From assembly GCF_017086465.1 (NCBI RefSeq), contig NZ_CP070961.1, positions 1,674,001 to 1,738,000 of the forward strand: a DNA stretch of 64,000 nucleotides, written 5' to 3'. The stretch is from Nocardioides sp. zg-1228. GTDB taxonomy: Bacteria; Actinomycetota; Actinomycetes; Propionibacteriales; Nocardioidaceae. Positions 51,665 through 60,442 of the stretch are shown one piece after another; within the stretch, counting starts at the first letter, position 1, and every line of letters begins with the position of its first letter. Position numbers and translations under genes: made by a program. The notes below the pieces were generated by a model. The model searched no databases. It saw only the letters and a list, made by a program, of their open reading frames with translations, and was not told the origin of the DNA.

Positions 51665-52192
51665 ATGAGCATCTCGCCCGACACCAAGGACTGGACCTGG
51701 GTCCTGGAGCGGTCGTGCCCGGAGTGCGGGTTCGACCCGGCAGCGCAGGGGCTGGCCGACCTCCCCGACCTGGTGCGCGCGAGCGCCGCGGAGTGGGCCC
51801 GGGCGCTCGCCCGCGGCGACGCGCGCCGGCGGCCCGCGCCCGACGTGTGGTCGCCGCTGGAGTACGGCTGCCACGTCCGTGACGTGCACGTGCTCTTCGG
51901 CGAGCGGCTGCGGCTGATGCTGACCGAGGACGAGCCGACCTTCGCCAACTGGGACCAGGACACCACCGCCGTCGAGAGCGACTACGCCGGGCAGGACCCG
52001 GCCGTCGTGTCCGCCGAGCTGGTGCGCGCGGCGGGAGACGTGGCCGACCTCTACGCCGGTGTGACGGGCGCGGCCGCGGACCGCCCCGGGCTGCGCTCCA
52101 ACGGCGACCGCTTCACCGTCGCCTCCCTCGGCACCTACCACCTGCACGACGTCGTGCACCACCTGCACGACGTGGGGGCCGGGCTCGGGTGA
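51665..52192 (+). CDS. DinB superfamily protein
   Basis: A 175-residue four-helix-bundle protein of the DinB/DUF664 type (WSPLEYGCHVRDVHVLFGERLRLML ... SLGTYHLHDVVHHLHDVG). The three histidines of the metal site are probably in GCHVRD and HLHDVVHHLHD. An N-terminal CPECG pair is an unusual extra. Many members are thiol-dependent S-transferases (mycothiol or bacillithiol), which suits an actinobacterium, but the substrate is unknown. TTGGAT-N7-ATG precedes it. The stop overlaps the next start (GTGA). Confidence 0.8.
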   Translation: MSISPDTKDWTWVLERSCPECGFDPAAQGLADLPDLVRASAAEWARALARGDARRRPAPDVWSPLEYGCHVRDVHVLFGERLRLMLTEDEPTFANWDQDTTAVESDYAGQDPAVVSAELVRAAGDVADLYAGVTGAAADRPGLRSNGDRFTVASLGTYHLHDVVHHLHDVGAGLG

Positions 52193-52806
52193 ACGAGACG
52201 GTCCGGGCCTACGACCTCGACGCCGCGGCGTACGCCGACGCGTCACCGGTCATGCCGGCCTCGGTCCGTGCCGACATCGAGGACTTCGTCGACCGGCTGG
52301 CTCCGGGCGCCCGGGTGCTGGAGATCGGGTCCGGCGGGGGTCGCGACGCCCGGCTGATCGAGGAGCTCGGCCTGCGGGTGCGGCGTACGGACGTCTCGCA
52401 GGGCTTCGTCGACCTCCTGCGCCAGCGGGGGTGGCAGGCCGATCTCCTCGACCCGCTCGTCGACGACCTCACCTCGCCGGAGGGCCCGTACGACGCCGTG
52501 TGGGCCAACGCCTCGCTGCTCCACGTCGCCCGGGCGGACCTGCCGACGGTGCTCGGGCGCCTCGCCGAGGTCACCCGGCCCGGCGGGCTGCTGCGGATCT
52601 CCCTCAAGGAGGGTGACGGCGAGGGGTGGTCGACGCACGGGTCGATCCGCCACCGGCGCCACTTCACCTACTGGCGTGCCGACGCCCTGCACGCCGTCGT
52701 CCTCGGTGCCGGCTGGGCCGAGGTCGAGGTGCGCGGCGAGATCTCGGGCAAGCGGTCGGAGTCGTGGCTCGAGGTGTCGGCGGTCCGTGATGGGGTGTCC
52801 CCATGA
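52189..52806 (+). CDS. Class I SAM-dependent methyltransferase
   Basis: This 205-residue Rossmann methyltransferase has motif I VLEIGSGGGRDA, an acidic residue at the end of beta-2 (RRTDVSQGF), motif IV DAVWANASLLH and motif VI RPGGLLRISLKEG. No target is indicated by the sequence. It overlaps the DinB-like gene upstream (GTGA) and the DUF3046 gene downstream (ATGA), so it is in the middle of a coupled operon that reads towards recA. Confidence 0.87.
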   Translation: MNETVRAYDLDAAAYADASPVMPASVRADIEDFVDRLAPGARVLEIGSGGGRDARLIEELGLRVRRTDVSQGFVDLLRQRGWQADLLDPLVDDLTSPEGPYDAVWANASLLHVARADLPTVLGRLAEVTRPGGLLRISLKEGDGEGWSTHGSIRHRRHFTYWRADALHAVVLGAGWAEVEVRGEISGKRSESWLEVSAVRDGVSP

Positions 52807-52997
52807 GGCACACGGAGCTCTGGGCGCGGCTCGACCAGGTCCTCGGGCGTGACTACTCGCGCACCTGGGCCGAGCTGACCGTCGTGCGCGAGCTCGACGG
52901 GCGCACGACGCGCGAGGCGCTCGACGCCGGCATCCCTCCCAAGCAGGTCTGGTCCGCGGTGCGCCGCCACCTCGAGCTCCCGGACAGCGAGCGGTGA
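52803..52997 (+). CDS. DUF3046 family protein
   Basis: This 64-residue basic/helical protein (MRHTELWARLDQVLGRDYSRTWAELTVVRELDGRTTREALDAG...) belongs to the short DUF3046 family, which in Actinobacteria is regularly encoded shortly before recA. The function is unknown; the location hints at a link with DNA metabolism. It overlaps both neighbours by four bases, so it is translated as part of the operon. Confidence 0.88.
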   Translation: MRHTELWARLDQVLGRDYSRTWAELTVVRELDGRTTREALDAGIPPKQVWSAVRRHLELPDSER

Positions 52998-54247
52998 CCA
53001 CCCGGCTGGAGGCTGGCCTCTCCGTGGCCGACGTGCAGCGGCGCACGGTGCGCACCCTCGTCGTCTCGCAGGCCGTCGGCGCCGTCGGCGTGACCATCGG
53101 CGTGGCGACGGCCTCCCTGCTGGCTCGTGACATCTCCGGCAGCGAGACGATGGCCGGCCTCGCGCAGACCTTCCAGGTCCTCGGCACGGCTGCGGCGGCC
53201 TACTCCCTGGCGCGGGTGATGCGACGCCGCGGACGACGCGTCGGGCTCGTCCTCGGCTACCTCGCGGGCGCGGCGGGCGCGGTGCTGGCGGTCGTCGCCG
53301 GCGTCGTCGACTCGATGGCGGTGCTGCTGCTCGGCGCGGTGCTGCTCGGCGCCACGACGGCGGTCAACAACGGCTCGCGCTACGCCGCCACCGACCTCGC
53401 CACTGAGGAGCACCGCGCCCGAGCGCTGTCGGTCGTGGTGTGGGCCACCACGATCGGCGCCGTCGCCGGGCCCAACCTCACCGGCGTGGGCGCGAGCGTC
53501 GCCCGGTCGATCGGCGTGCCCGAGCTGACCGGCGGCTTCGCCATCGGTGCCGTCGTCCTCGTGCTCGCGGCGGGGTGGGTCTGGTGGCGGCTGCGCCCCG
53601 ACCCGTTGCTGCTCGCGCAGCAGGAGGCCGGCGCCGCGCCCGACGACCGCGAGCCGCGCGGGCGGTCGTGGCGTCGGTTCGTCGTCGTCGTACGCGACGT
53701 GCCGGCGGTCGGCGCCGCGGTGGTGGCGATGGCCTGCGCCCACGCCGCCATGGTCACCGTGATGATCATGACGCCGCTCCACATGGAGCACGGCGGTGCG
53801 CACCTCGAGGTCATCGGCTTCGTGATCTCGGTGCACGTGCTCGGCATGTTCGCCTTCTCGCCGCTCGTAGGCTGGGCCGCCGACCGCTACGGCCGCGCCG
53901 CGGTCCTGGTCGCCGGGGGAGTCGTGCTGCTGGTCTCGCTCGCGCTGTGCGGCCTGTCGCCGCAGGGCACGTCGTGGCAGATCTTCGCGGGGCTGTTCCT
54001 GCTCGGCGTCGGCTGGTCGTGCGCGACCGTCGCGGCGTCGACGGTGATCGCCGACCGCACGCCCATCGAGGCGCGCACCGACGTGCAGGGCACCTCCGAC
54101 ATGGCGATGTCGCTCACCGCCGCCGGGGGAGGCGCGCTCGCCGGCGTCATCGTCGGCTCGCTCGGCTATCCGGTGCTCGCGATGTTCGCCGCGCTGCTGG
54201 CGGGCGCGGTGCTGGTCGCGGGCACCCTCACCCACCGCCACGCCTGA
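52994..54247 (+). CDS. Major facilitator superfamily transporter
   Basis: This 417-residue protein has about twelve membrane helices. The MFS loop motif is recognisable in the repeat GWAADRYGRAAVL between helices 8 and 9, and a degenerate copy (RRRGRRVGLVLGYLAG) lies between 2 and 3. Probable drug or metabolite efflux by proton antiport. It starts inside the DUF3046 stop (GTGA) and ends 218 bases before recA. Confidence 0.88.
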   Translation: MTTRLEAGLSVADVQRRTVRTLVVSQAVGAVGVTIGVATASLLARDISGSETMAGLAQTFQVLGTAAAAYSLARVMRRRGRRVGLVLGYLAGAAGAVLAVVAGVVDSMAVLLLGAVLLGATTAVNNGSRYAATDLATEEHRARALSVVVWATTIGAVAGPNLTGVGASVARSIGVPELTGGFAIGAVVLVLAAGWVWWRLRPDPLLLAQQEAGAAPDDREPRGRSWRRFVVVVRDVPAVGAAVVAMACAHAAMVTVMIMTPLHMEHGGAHLEVIGFVISVHVLGMFAFSPLVGWAADRYGRAAVLVAGGVVLLVSLALCGLSPQGTSWQIFAGLFLLGVGWSCATVAASTVIADRTPIEARTDVQGTSDMAMSLTAAGGGALAGVIVGSLGYPVLAMFAALLAGAVLVAGTLTHRHA

Positions 54248-54312
54248 CCTGCTCCCGACCCCGCCCCGCCCACTCACGAACCGGGCGCGACACGCCGCAC
54301 CCGGAGCCGACA

Positions 54313-54328
54313 TCGAACACCTGTTCGG
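54313..54328. promoter_or_regulatory. LexA/SOS box upstream of recA
   Basis: TCGAAC-N4-GTTCGG matches the actinobacterial SOS box TCGAAC-N4-GTTCGA with one mismatch. A TACTGT -10 candidate follows at 54331-54336, so bound LexA would sit on the promoter. A second -10 candidate, TAGCGT at 54415, could give SOS-independent expression, as in mycobacterial recA. Confidence 0.8.
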
Positions 54329-54465
54329 GCTACTGTGCTTCCACAGGTATGACGAGGGGCGAGGTTGTCCACAGCGTTCGACCGTCCTGATCAGGGACTG
54401 TCGGTGGCTCGCCCTAGCGTCGCAGACGTACCTCTCACGACACGACGACAAGACGGGACACTGCA

Positions 54466-55518
54466 ATGGCTGGTGCAGACCGCGAGAAGGCCCTGGATGC
54501 CGCGCTCGCTCAGGTGGAGAAGCAGTTCGGCAAGGGCTCGGTCATGCGACTGGGCGACGAGACGCGTGCCCCGCTCGAGGTGATCCCCACGGGGTCGATC
54601 GCCCTCGACGTCGCACTCGGCCTGGGCGGCCTGCCGCGCGGGCGCGTCGTGGAGATCTACGGTCCGGAGTCCTCCGGAAAGACGACGGTCGCCCTCCACG
54701 CGGTGGCCAGCGCGCAGGCGGCCGGCGGCATCGTCGCCTTCATCGACGCCGAGCACGCGCTCGACCCCGACTACGCGAAGGCGCTCGGCGTCGACACCGA
54801 CGCGCTCCTGGTCTCGCAGCCCGACTCGGGTGAGCAGGCCCTCGAGATCGCCGACATGCTGGTCCGCTCCGGCGCGCTGTCGCTGATCGTCATCGACTCC
54901 GTGGCCGCGCTCGTGCCCCGCGCCGAGATCGAGGGTGAGATGGGCGACAGCCACGTCGGCCTCCAGGCCCGCCTGATGAGCCAGGCGCTGCGCAAGATGA
55001 CCGGTGCCCTCAACAACTCCGGCACCACGGCCATCTTCATCAACCAGCTGCGCGAGAAGATCGGCGTGATGTTCGGCTCGCCGGAGACCACGACCGGTGG
55101 TCGCGCGCTGAAGTTCTACTCCTCGGTGCGCCTCGACGTGCGTCGCATCGAGACGCTCAAGGACGGCACCGACATGGTCGGCAACCGCACCCGCGTCAAG
55201 GTCGTCAAGAACAAGGTGGCCCCGCCGTTCAAGCAGGCCGAGTTCGACATCATGTACGGCAAGGGCATCAGCCGCGAGGGCGGTCTCATCGACGTTGGCG
55301 TCGAGGCGGGCATCATCCGCAAGGCCGGCGCCTGGTACACCTACGAGGGCGACCAGCTCGGCCAGGGCAAGGAGAACTCGCGCAACTTCCTCAAGGACAA
55401 CCCCGACCTCGCCAACGAGATCGAGAAGCTCATCCTCGAGAAGCTGGGCGTCACTCCCGCCGTCGACAAGCCCGCCGACGACCTGAGCGACGAGCCCATC
55501 GGGGTCAATGACTTCTGA
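54466..55518 (+). CDS. recA: Recombinase RecA
   Basis: The protein has 350 residues, the full length of the family, with Walker [10 protein letters not shown], the catalytic region [11 protein letters not shown], Walker [16 protein letters not shown]-binding loops L1/L2 ([41 protein letters not shown]) and an acidic C terminus. It forms filaments on single-stranded DNA, drives strand exchange and triggers LexA cleavage. No intein is present. The 218-base upstream region carries an SOS box. recX overlaps its 3' end by 11 bases. Confidence 0.98.
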   Translation: MAGADREKALDAALAQVEKQFGKGSVMRLGDETRAPLEVIPTGSIALDVALGLGGLPRGRVVEIYGPESSGKTTVALHAVASAQAAGGIVAFIDAEHALDPDYAKALGVDTDALLVSQPDSGEQALEIADMLVRSGALSLIVIDSVAALVPRAEIEGEMGDSHVGLQARLMSQALRKMTGALNNSGTTAIFINQLREKIGVMFGSPETTTGGRALKFYSSVRLDVRRIETLKDGTDMVGNRTRVKVVKNKVAPPFKQAEFDIMYGKGISREGGLIDVGVEAGIIRKAGAWYTYEGDQLGQGKENSRNFLKDNPDLANEIEKLILEKLGVTPAVDKPADDLSDEPIGVNDF

Positions 55519-56335
55519 CCGGGCGCCCGGCTCCGCATCCGGACCCTCGTCGGGTGCGGTCGGGCCGGAGACCCGGCCGGCCCCGTCGTGGGTCGGCGAC
55601 GTCGGCCTCGGCGTGGAGGCGTGGGTGGGGAAGGTCCCACCCACGCCCACCGGGACCGGCGCCGAGACCCCGGAGCCCGGCACCGATCGCCCTGCCCGAG
55701 GCGATCGCGCTGGGCGCGGCAGCGATCGAGGTGGGGGTCGAGGTGGCCGTCGCTCGGGTGGTCGCGGACGCACCCGCACCTGGGAGGAGCGCGAGGCGGC
55801 CAGGCTCGCCCGCGAGGAGGCTGCCGCCGCGGAGGTCGAGGCCGACCCCGAGGCGGTGGCCCGCAGGATCCTCCTCGACACCCTCACCGGGCAGGCGCGC
55901 TCGCGCCAGGAGCTGGCCGACAAGCTGGCCAAGCGGGGCGTGCCCGACGACCTCGCCGCCGGCCTGCTCGACCGCTTCACCGAGGTCGGGCTGATCGACG
56001 ACGCCGCCTACGCCCGGCAGTGGGTGGAGAGCCGGCACCGCAGTCGCGGCCTCGCCCCACGCGCCCTGGCCCAGGAGCTGCGGCGCAAGGGCGTCGGCGA
56101 CGACGACGCCAAGGCCGCGCTCGAGCAGATCGACGAGGACGACCAGCGCATCGCCGCCCGGGCGCTCGTCGACAAGAAGCTGCGCTCGATGGCAGGGCTC
56201 GACCCCCAGGTCGCCACCCGCCGCCTGGCCGGCCTCCTCGCTCGCAAGGGCTACCCCGCCGGCCTCGCGTTCTCCGTCGTCCGCGAGGCGCTGGCCGGGG
56301 CAGCCGAGGTCGACGAGCCCCACCCCGACTTCTGA
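55508..56335 (+). CDS. recX: RecA regulatory protein RecX
   Basis: The 275-residue protein has the RecX three-helix repeats in residues about 110-270 ([58 protein letters not shown]). RecX limits RecA filament growth. The first 100 residues are a low-complexity Gly/Arg/Pro-rich extension not needed for the fold; this is common in high-GC actinobacteria but long here. The ATG lies 11 bases inside recA, so the two are co-translated. Confidence 0.93.
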   Translation: MTSDRAPGSASGPSSGAVGPETRPAPSWVGDVGLGVEAWVGKVPPTPTGTGAETPEPGTDRPARGDRAGRGSDRGGGRGGRRSGGRGRTRTWEEREAARLAREEAAAAEVEADPEAVARRILLDTLTGQARSRQELADKLAKRGVPDDLAAGLLDRFTEVGLIDDAAYARQWVESRHRSRGLAPRALAQELRRKGVGDDDAKAALEQIDEDDQRIAARALVDKKLRSMAGLDPQVATRRLAGLLARKGYPAGLAFSVVREALAGAAEVDEPHPDF

Positions 56336-56396
56336 CCCGGGGCCGGGCTGCGGGCCCGCCTCTCCCACGGGCGACCGCCTCTGGTGGGATGGTGCC

Positions 56397-56885
56397 GTGA
56401 GCGAGCGCGAGGTCCTGACCTACGACCTGTTCGGCACGGCGACGCGCGAGCTGGCCCAGGAGGTGGCCGACTCGGGGTTCCATCCCGACATGATCCTCGC
56501 GATCGCCCGGGGCGGACTCGCCCTCGGCATGGGGCTCGGATACGCGCTGGCGGTGAAGAACATCTCCGTGGTCAACGTGGAGTTCTACACCGGCGTCGAC
56601 CAGCGCCTCGACGTCCCGATCATGCTCCCCCCGACCCCGGCGGCCGTCGACCTGTCGGGCCTGAAGGTGCTGGTGGCCGACGACGTCGCCGACACCGGGC
56701 GCACGCTGGAGCTCGTCCACGCGTTCTGCGAGGGACACGTCGCCGAGGTGCGCACGGTCGTCATCTACGAGAAGCCCCAGTCGGTCATCCGACCCGACTA
56801 CTCGTGGCGGGTCACCGAGCGCTGGATCGACTTCCCCTGGTCGGTGCTGCCGCCGGTCGTGGATCCCGACGCGATGGCGCACTGA
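56397..56885 (+). CDS. Phosphoribosyltransferase-family protein
   Basis: A 162-residue type I phosphoribosyltransferase fold with the PRPP motif VLVADDVADTGRTLE and the P loop region AIARGGLALG. Short homologues are annotated as hypoxanthine or xanthine phosphoribosyltransferase-like, so purine salvage is likely, but the base is not known. GTG 56397 follows TGGGAT-N6 without a ribosome site. It is separate from recX by 61 bases. Confidence 0.85.
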   Translation: MSEREVLTYDLFGTATRELAQEVADSGFHPDMILAIARGGLALGMGLGYALAVKNISVVNVEFYTGVDQRLDVPIMLPPTPAAVDLSGLKVLVADDVADTGRTLELVHAFCEGHVAEVRTVVIYEKPQSVIRPDYSWRVTERWIDFPWSVLPPVVDPDAMAH

Positions 56886-56928
56886 CGCGTACGCCGTCGT
56901 ACGGGCGCCGGTGGGCCATGATGACCCC

Positions 56929-57780
56929 ATGAGACCCGCCATCGCCGACGCGCTCCGCCTGCCGGGCGGACCCGTCGACCTCACGACGATCGCGACCGAC
57001 GCCACGCCCGGCTTCGACGGCACCAAGACCGACGGCAGGGCCGCGCTCGCCGACATGCAGGTCGAGCTGGCCGACCTCCAGGAGCGGCTGTGGGCCGAGC
57101 GCACCGCCGGCTCCCAGCGGCGCATCCTGCTGGTGCTCCAGGGCATGGACACCAGCGGCAAGGGCGGCGTGCTGCGCCACACCATCGGCCTGGTCGACCC
57201 CCAGGGCATCCGCATCACCAGCTTCAAGGCGCCCACGGAGGAGGAGCTCGCGCACGACTTCCTGTGGCGCATCGAGAAGGGGCTGCCGGAGGCCGGCTAC
57301 ATCGGGGTCTTCGACCGCTCCCACTACGAGGACGTCCTCATCGGCCGCGTCCGCTCCTTCGCCGACCCCGCCGAGATCGAGCGCCGCTACGGCGCGATCA
57401 ACGACTTCGAGGCCCGGCTGACCGACGAGGGCGTCTCGGTCGTCAAGTGCATGCTCCACATCAGCGCCGCCGAGCAGAACGACCGCCTCGCGGCGCGGCT
57501 GGCCAACCCCGACAAGCACTGGAAGTACGACACGAGCGACCTCGACGAGCGGACGATGTGGTCGGCCTACCGCCAGGCCTACGAGATCGCCCTCGAGCGC
57601 ACGGGCACGGACGCCGCGCCGTGGTACGTCGTGCCGTCGGACAAGAAGTGGTATCGCAACCTGGCGATCGCCCACATCCTCCTCGACACCCTGCGCGGCC
57701 TCGACCTGCACTGGCCGGCCGCCCGCTTCGACGTCGCGGCCGAGATCCGGCGGCTCGCCGAGGAGGCACCGGTCCGGTGA
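56929..57780 (+). CDS. Polyphosphate kinase 2 family nucleotide phosphotransferase
   Basis: This 283-residue PPK2 has Walker A GMDTSGKGG, the second motif FDRSHYEDVLIGRV and the lid/lysine region PDKHWKYDTSDLDER. The enzymes transfer phosphate between polyphosphate and nucleotides (AMP, ADP or NDP); one-domain PPK2 of this length mostly work in NTP regeneration. CATGAT-N6-ATG gives the start at 56929. The stop overlaps the HipA-like gene (GTGA), so the two form one operon. Confidence 0.92.
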   Translation: MRPAIADALRLPGGPVDLTTIATDATPGFDGTKTDGRAALADMQVELADLQERLWAERTAGSQRRILLVLQGMDTSGKGGVLRHTIGLVDPQGIRITSFKAPTEEELAHDFLWRIEKGLPEAGYIGVFDRSHYEDVLIGRVRSFADPAEIERRYGAINDFEARLTDEGVSVVKCMLHISAAEQNDRLAARLANPDKHWKYDTSDLDERTMWSAYRQAYEIALERTGTDAAPWYVVPSDKKWYRNLAIAHILLDTLRGLDLHWPAARFDVAAEIRRLAEEAPVR

Positions 57781-58565
57781 CGAGCACCGCAGTCACCGGC
57801 CCCCTCCCGACGGTCCAGGTCACCCGCTACGTCACCCCGCTGCGCGAGGGCGGCAGCCTGCCCGGCGTCGTGGAGGGCGACGACCTCGGCACCTACGTGT
57901 GCAAGTTCCGCGGCGCCGGCCAGGGCGCGAAGGTGCTCGTCGCCGAGGTCATCGTCAGCGGCCTGGCCACCCGCCTCGGCCTGCGCACCCCGCGGCTGGT
58001 CGTGCTGGACCTCGACCCCGAGCTCGCGCGCTACGAGGCCGACGAGGAGGTCCAGGACCTGCTCAACGCCAGCGTCGGGCCCAACCTCGGCATCGACTTC
58101 CTGCCCGGCTCGTTCGGCGTCGACGGCCAGGTCGGCACGGCGGACGACGAGGGGGCGCGGGTGCTGTGGCTCGACGCCTTCACCGCCAACGTCGACCGTT
58201 CGTGGCGCAACCCCAACCTGCTGCTGTGGCACGGCGACCTCTGGGTGATCGACCACGGCGCCTCGCTCTACTTCCACCACGGCTGGCGCTCGGGCGTCAC
58301 CGACCCGGCGCGGTTCGCCGCGCAGCCGTGGGACGCCGCCGGCCACGTGTTCGAGACCTGCGCCGGCCGGGCGCGCGAGCTCGACGAGGAGATCGCCGCC
58401 CGGCTCGACCGGGACGCCTTCGTCGACGTGCTGGCCGCGGTCCCCGACGTGTGGCTGGAGCCGGTGCCCGGCGCGGAGACGCCCGGTGCGCTGCGCGAGG
58501 CGTACGTCGAGTTCCTCCTCGCGCGCCTGGGCACCCGCCAGTGGCTGCCGGAGGTCGCACGATGA
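57777..58565 (+). CDS. HipA-like kinase (HipA_2 family)
   Basis: This 262-residue protein shows a HipA/PI3K-like kinase pattern: a nucleotide-binding beta segment (TYVCKFRGAGQGAKVLVAEVIVSGLATRLG), a catalytic loop WLDAFTANVDRSWRNPNLL (D-x4-N type) and a metal motif WVIDHGASLYFHH. This short HipA_2 type has no HipB antitoxin next to it; instead a DUF3037 gene follows with an ATGA overlap, its usual companion. A kinase acting on protein or another target is inferred. Coupling with PPK2 is notable. Confidence 0.85.
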   Translation: MTSTAVTGPLPTVQVTRYVTPLREGGSLPGVVEGDDLGTYVCKFRGAGQGAKVLVAEVIVSGLATRLGLRTPRLVVLDLDPELARYEADEEVQDLLNASVGPNLGIDFLPGSFGVDGQVGTADDEGARVLWLDAFTANVDRSWRNPNLLLWHGDLWVIDHGASLYFHHGWRSGVTDPARFAAQPWDAAGHVFETCAGRARELDEEIAARLDRDAFVDVLAAVPDVWLEPVPGAETPGALREAYVEFLLARLGTRQWLPEVAR

Positions 58566-58948
58566 CCGCTCGCCGGATGGCCTACCAGTACGTCGTGCTG
58601 CGGTGCGTGCCCCGCCCGGAGCGCGAGGAGTTCGTCAACGTCGGCGTCGTGCTGCACTGCCAGGCCGCCGACTACCTCGACGCCTCGTGGTCGGTCGACG
58701 CCGATCGGCTCCGCGCCCTCCACCCCGGCATCGACGTCGACCACGTGTGCGAGGCCCTCACCTTCGCCGACCGGGTGTGCCGCGGCGACGAGCGCGCCGG
58801 CGAGGCGGCCCGGCAGTCGCTGGGGCAGCGCTTCGGGTTCCTCAAGGCGCCGCGGAGCACGGTGCTGCAGCCGGGCCCGGTGCACGGAGGTCTCACCGCC
58901 GACCCGGCGCGACAGCTCGCCCACCTGCGCGAGCGGCTCGTCGGCTAG
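58562..58948 (+). CDS. DUF3037 family protein
   Basis: The 128-residue protein matches DUF3037 (YQYVVLRCVPRPEREEFVNVGVVLHC ... RFGFLKAPRSTVLQPGPVHGG). The family occurs beside HipA_2 kinases and may be the substrate, inhibitor or partner of the kinase; no function is established. It overlaps the kinase stop (ATGA) and is followed by the AlkD-like gene after three bases. Confidence 0.85.
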   Translation: MTARRMAYQYVVLRCVPRPEREEFVNVGVVLHCQAADYLDASWSVDADRLRALHPGIDVDHVCEALTFADRVCRGDERAGEAARQSLGQRFGFLKAPRSTVLQPGPVHGGLTADPARQLAHLRERLVG

Positions 58949-58951
58949 CCC

Positions 58952-59647
58952 ATGACGTACGTCGGTGCGGTGCGCGCGGCCCTCGCCGTGGCCGGCGACC
59001 CGGTGCGCGCGGCCCAGCAGCAGGCCTACATGAAGTCCGCGCTGCCGTTCGCCGGCCTGACGGCGCCGGAGCTCAGGGCCCTGCTGCGGCCCCTGCTGGT
59101 CGAGCACCGCTTCGTCGACCGGGCGCAGTGGGAGGCCGCGGTGCTCGAGCTGTTCGAGGACGTCGAGCACCGCGAGGAGTGGTACGCCGCGGTCGCGCTG
59201 CTGCGCGACCCGGCCTACCGCGCGTGGCTCGACCCCGACCTGCTGCGCCTGCTCGAGCACCTCGTCCGGCTCGGCTCCTGGTGGGACGTCGTCGACGAGA
59301 TCGCCTCGCAGCCCGTCGGCCAGGTGCTGCTCGACCACCGGGGTGCGGCCACGCCGGTCGTCGAGGGCTGGTCGGTCGACCCCGGCAGCCTGTGGGTGCG
59401 GCGTACGGCCGTGCTGGCGCAGCTGCGCCACGGCGAGCAGACCGACACCGACCTGCTGGAGCGGGTGCTCGTCGCCAACCTCGATGACACGACGTACGGG
59501 CGCGAGTTCTTCGTCCGCAAGGCGGTGGGGTGGGCGCTGCGACAGCATGCGCGCACCGACCCGGCGTGGGTCCGCACCTTCGTGCAGGACCACGCCGACC
59601 GGCTGAGCGGGCTGTCGCGGCGCGAGGCGCTCAAGCACCTCACCTGA
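58952..59647 (+). CDS. AlkD-like DNA alkylation repair protein
   Basis: The 231-residue protein is made of helical HEAT-like repeats of the AlkC/AlkD family (QQQAYMKSALPFAGLTAPELRALLRPL ... LVRLGSWWDVVDEIASQPVG ... WVRRTAVLAQLRH). AlkD flips out or releases alkylated purines (3-methyl and 7-methyl). WWDVVDEIA is the typical active-site region with the conserved tryptophans and aspartate. It is the last gene of the PPK2-HipA-DUF3037 string, separated by three bases. Confidence 0.88.
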   Translation: MTYVGAVRAALAVAGDPVRAAQQQAYMKSALPFAGLTAPELRALLRPLLVEHRFVDRAQWEAAVLELFEDVEHREEWYAAVALLRDPAYRAWLDPDLLRLLEHLVRLGSWWDVVDEIASQPVGQVLLDHRGAATPVVEGWSVDPGSLWVRRTAVLAQLRHGEQTDTDLLERVLVANLDDTTYGREFFVRKAVGWALRQHARTDPAWVRTFVQDHADRLSGLSRREALKHLT

Positions 59648-59648
59648 C

Positions 59649-59670
59649 CTCGGGTGACCGGTCGCCCGAG
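59649..59670. terminator. Terminator palindrome between convergent genes
   Basis: CTCGGGTGACC and its complement with one mismatch meet without a loop, between the AlkD-like and chelatase genes. Confidence 0.5.
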
Positions 59671-59698
59671 CGACCGACCGCGACGACGTCGTGCCGGA

Positions 59699-60442
59699 TC
59701 AGACGGGGACGAGCTCCACGGCGCCCACGGCGTAGCGGGCGAGGATCGCGCGGGCGACCGCCGGGTGCGCCCCGAGCGGGTCGGAGACCGCCACGGCACC
59801 GGCCTCGACGGCCAGCTCGGTGGCCCGGTCGGGCAGCCTGCCGGGAGCGAGGAAGAACGACGCGACGGCGACGTGGCGCTTGCCCTCGGCACGGAACGCA
59901 CGCACCGCCTCGCCGGCGGCCGGGGGAGCGGCCGAGGCGAAGGCCGCGGTGACCGGGAGCCGGTGACGCGCGCCCCAGGTGCGGGCGATGCGGGCGACCG
60001 CCTGGTTGGCGAGCGGGTCGGACGACCCGGCCGCCGTCAGCACCAGCGCGTCGAGCTCACGCACCCGGGCGGCCTTGAGCGCATCGCGCAGGCGCAGGTC
60101 GAGCACCTCGAGGAAGGCGGCCTCCATGCCGAGGATGCGGCTGGCCTGGATCCGGACCCCGTCGTGGCGGGCCATCGCGGCGGCGATGGCCTCGGGCACG
60201 TCCACCTTGGCGTGGTAGGCCTCGGTGAGCAGCAGCGGGACGACGACGATCTCGTCGTGGCCCGCCTTCACCAGCCGGTCGACGACCGTGTCGAAGCTCG
60301 GCTTGGAGAGGTCGAGGAACGCCGTCTCGATCTTGAGGTCGGGTCGCATCGCCTTGACCTCGGCGACGAGCGCCTTGATCGTCGCGGCCGAACGCGGGTC
60401 CCGGCTTCCGTGGGCCAGGGCAACCAGAGCAGGAGCAGCCAT
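59699..60442 (-). CDS. Sirohydrochlorin chelatase (CbiX/SirB type)
   Basis: This 247-residue protein is built of two CbiX-type halves (ALAHGSRDPRSAATIKALVAEV and TAAGSSDPLANQAVARIARTW). The N-terminal histidine in HGSRDP binds metal. It inserts iron into sirohydrochlorin to make sirohaem, the cofactor of the sulfite reductase encoded upstream, or cobalt in other systems. GGAGG precedes its ATG. The start is overlapped by the stop of a 38-residue ORF. Confidence 0.9.
   Translation of the reverse strand: MAAPALVALAHGSRDPRSAATIKALVAEVKAMRPDLKIETAFLDLSKPSFDTVVDRLVKAGHDEIVVVPLLLTEAYHAKVDVPEAIAAAMARHDGVRIQASRILGMEAAFLEVLDLRLRDALKAARVRELDALVLTAAGSSDPLANQAVARIARTWGARHRLPVTAAFASAAPPAAGEAVRAFRAEGKRHVAVASFFLAPGRLPDRATELAVEAGAVAVSDPLGAHPAVARAILARYAVGAVELVPV

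Noticed and set aside
54466..55518. Possible intein in recA
   Set aside because: The reading frame has normal length (350 residues) and continuous family motifs.
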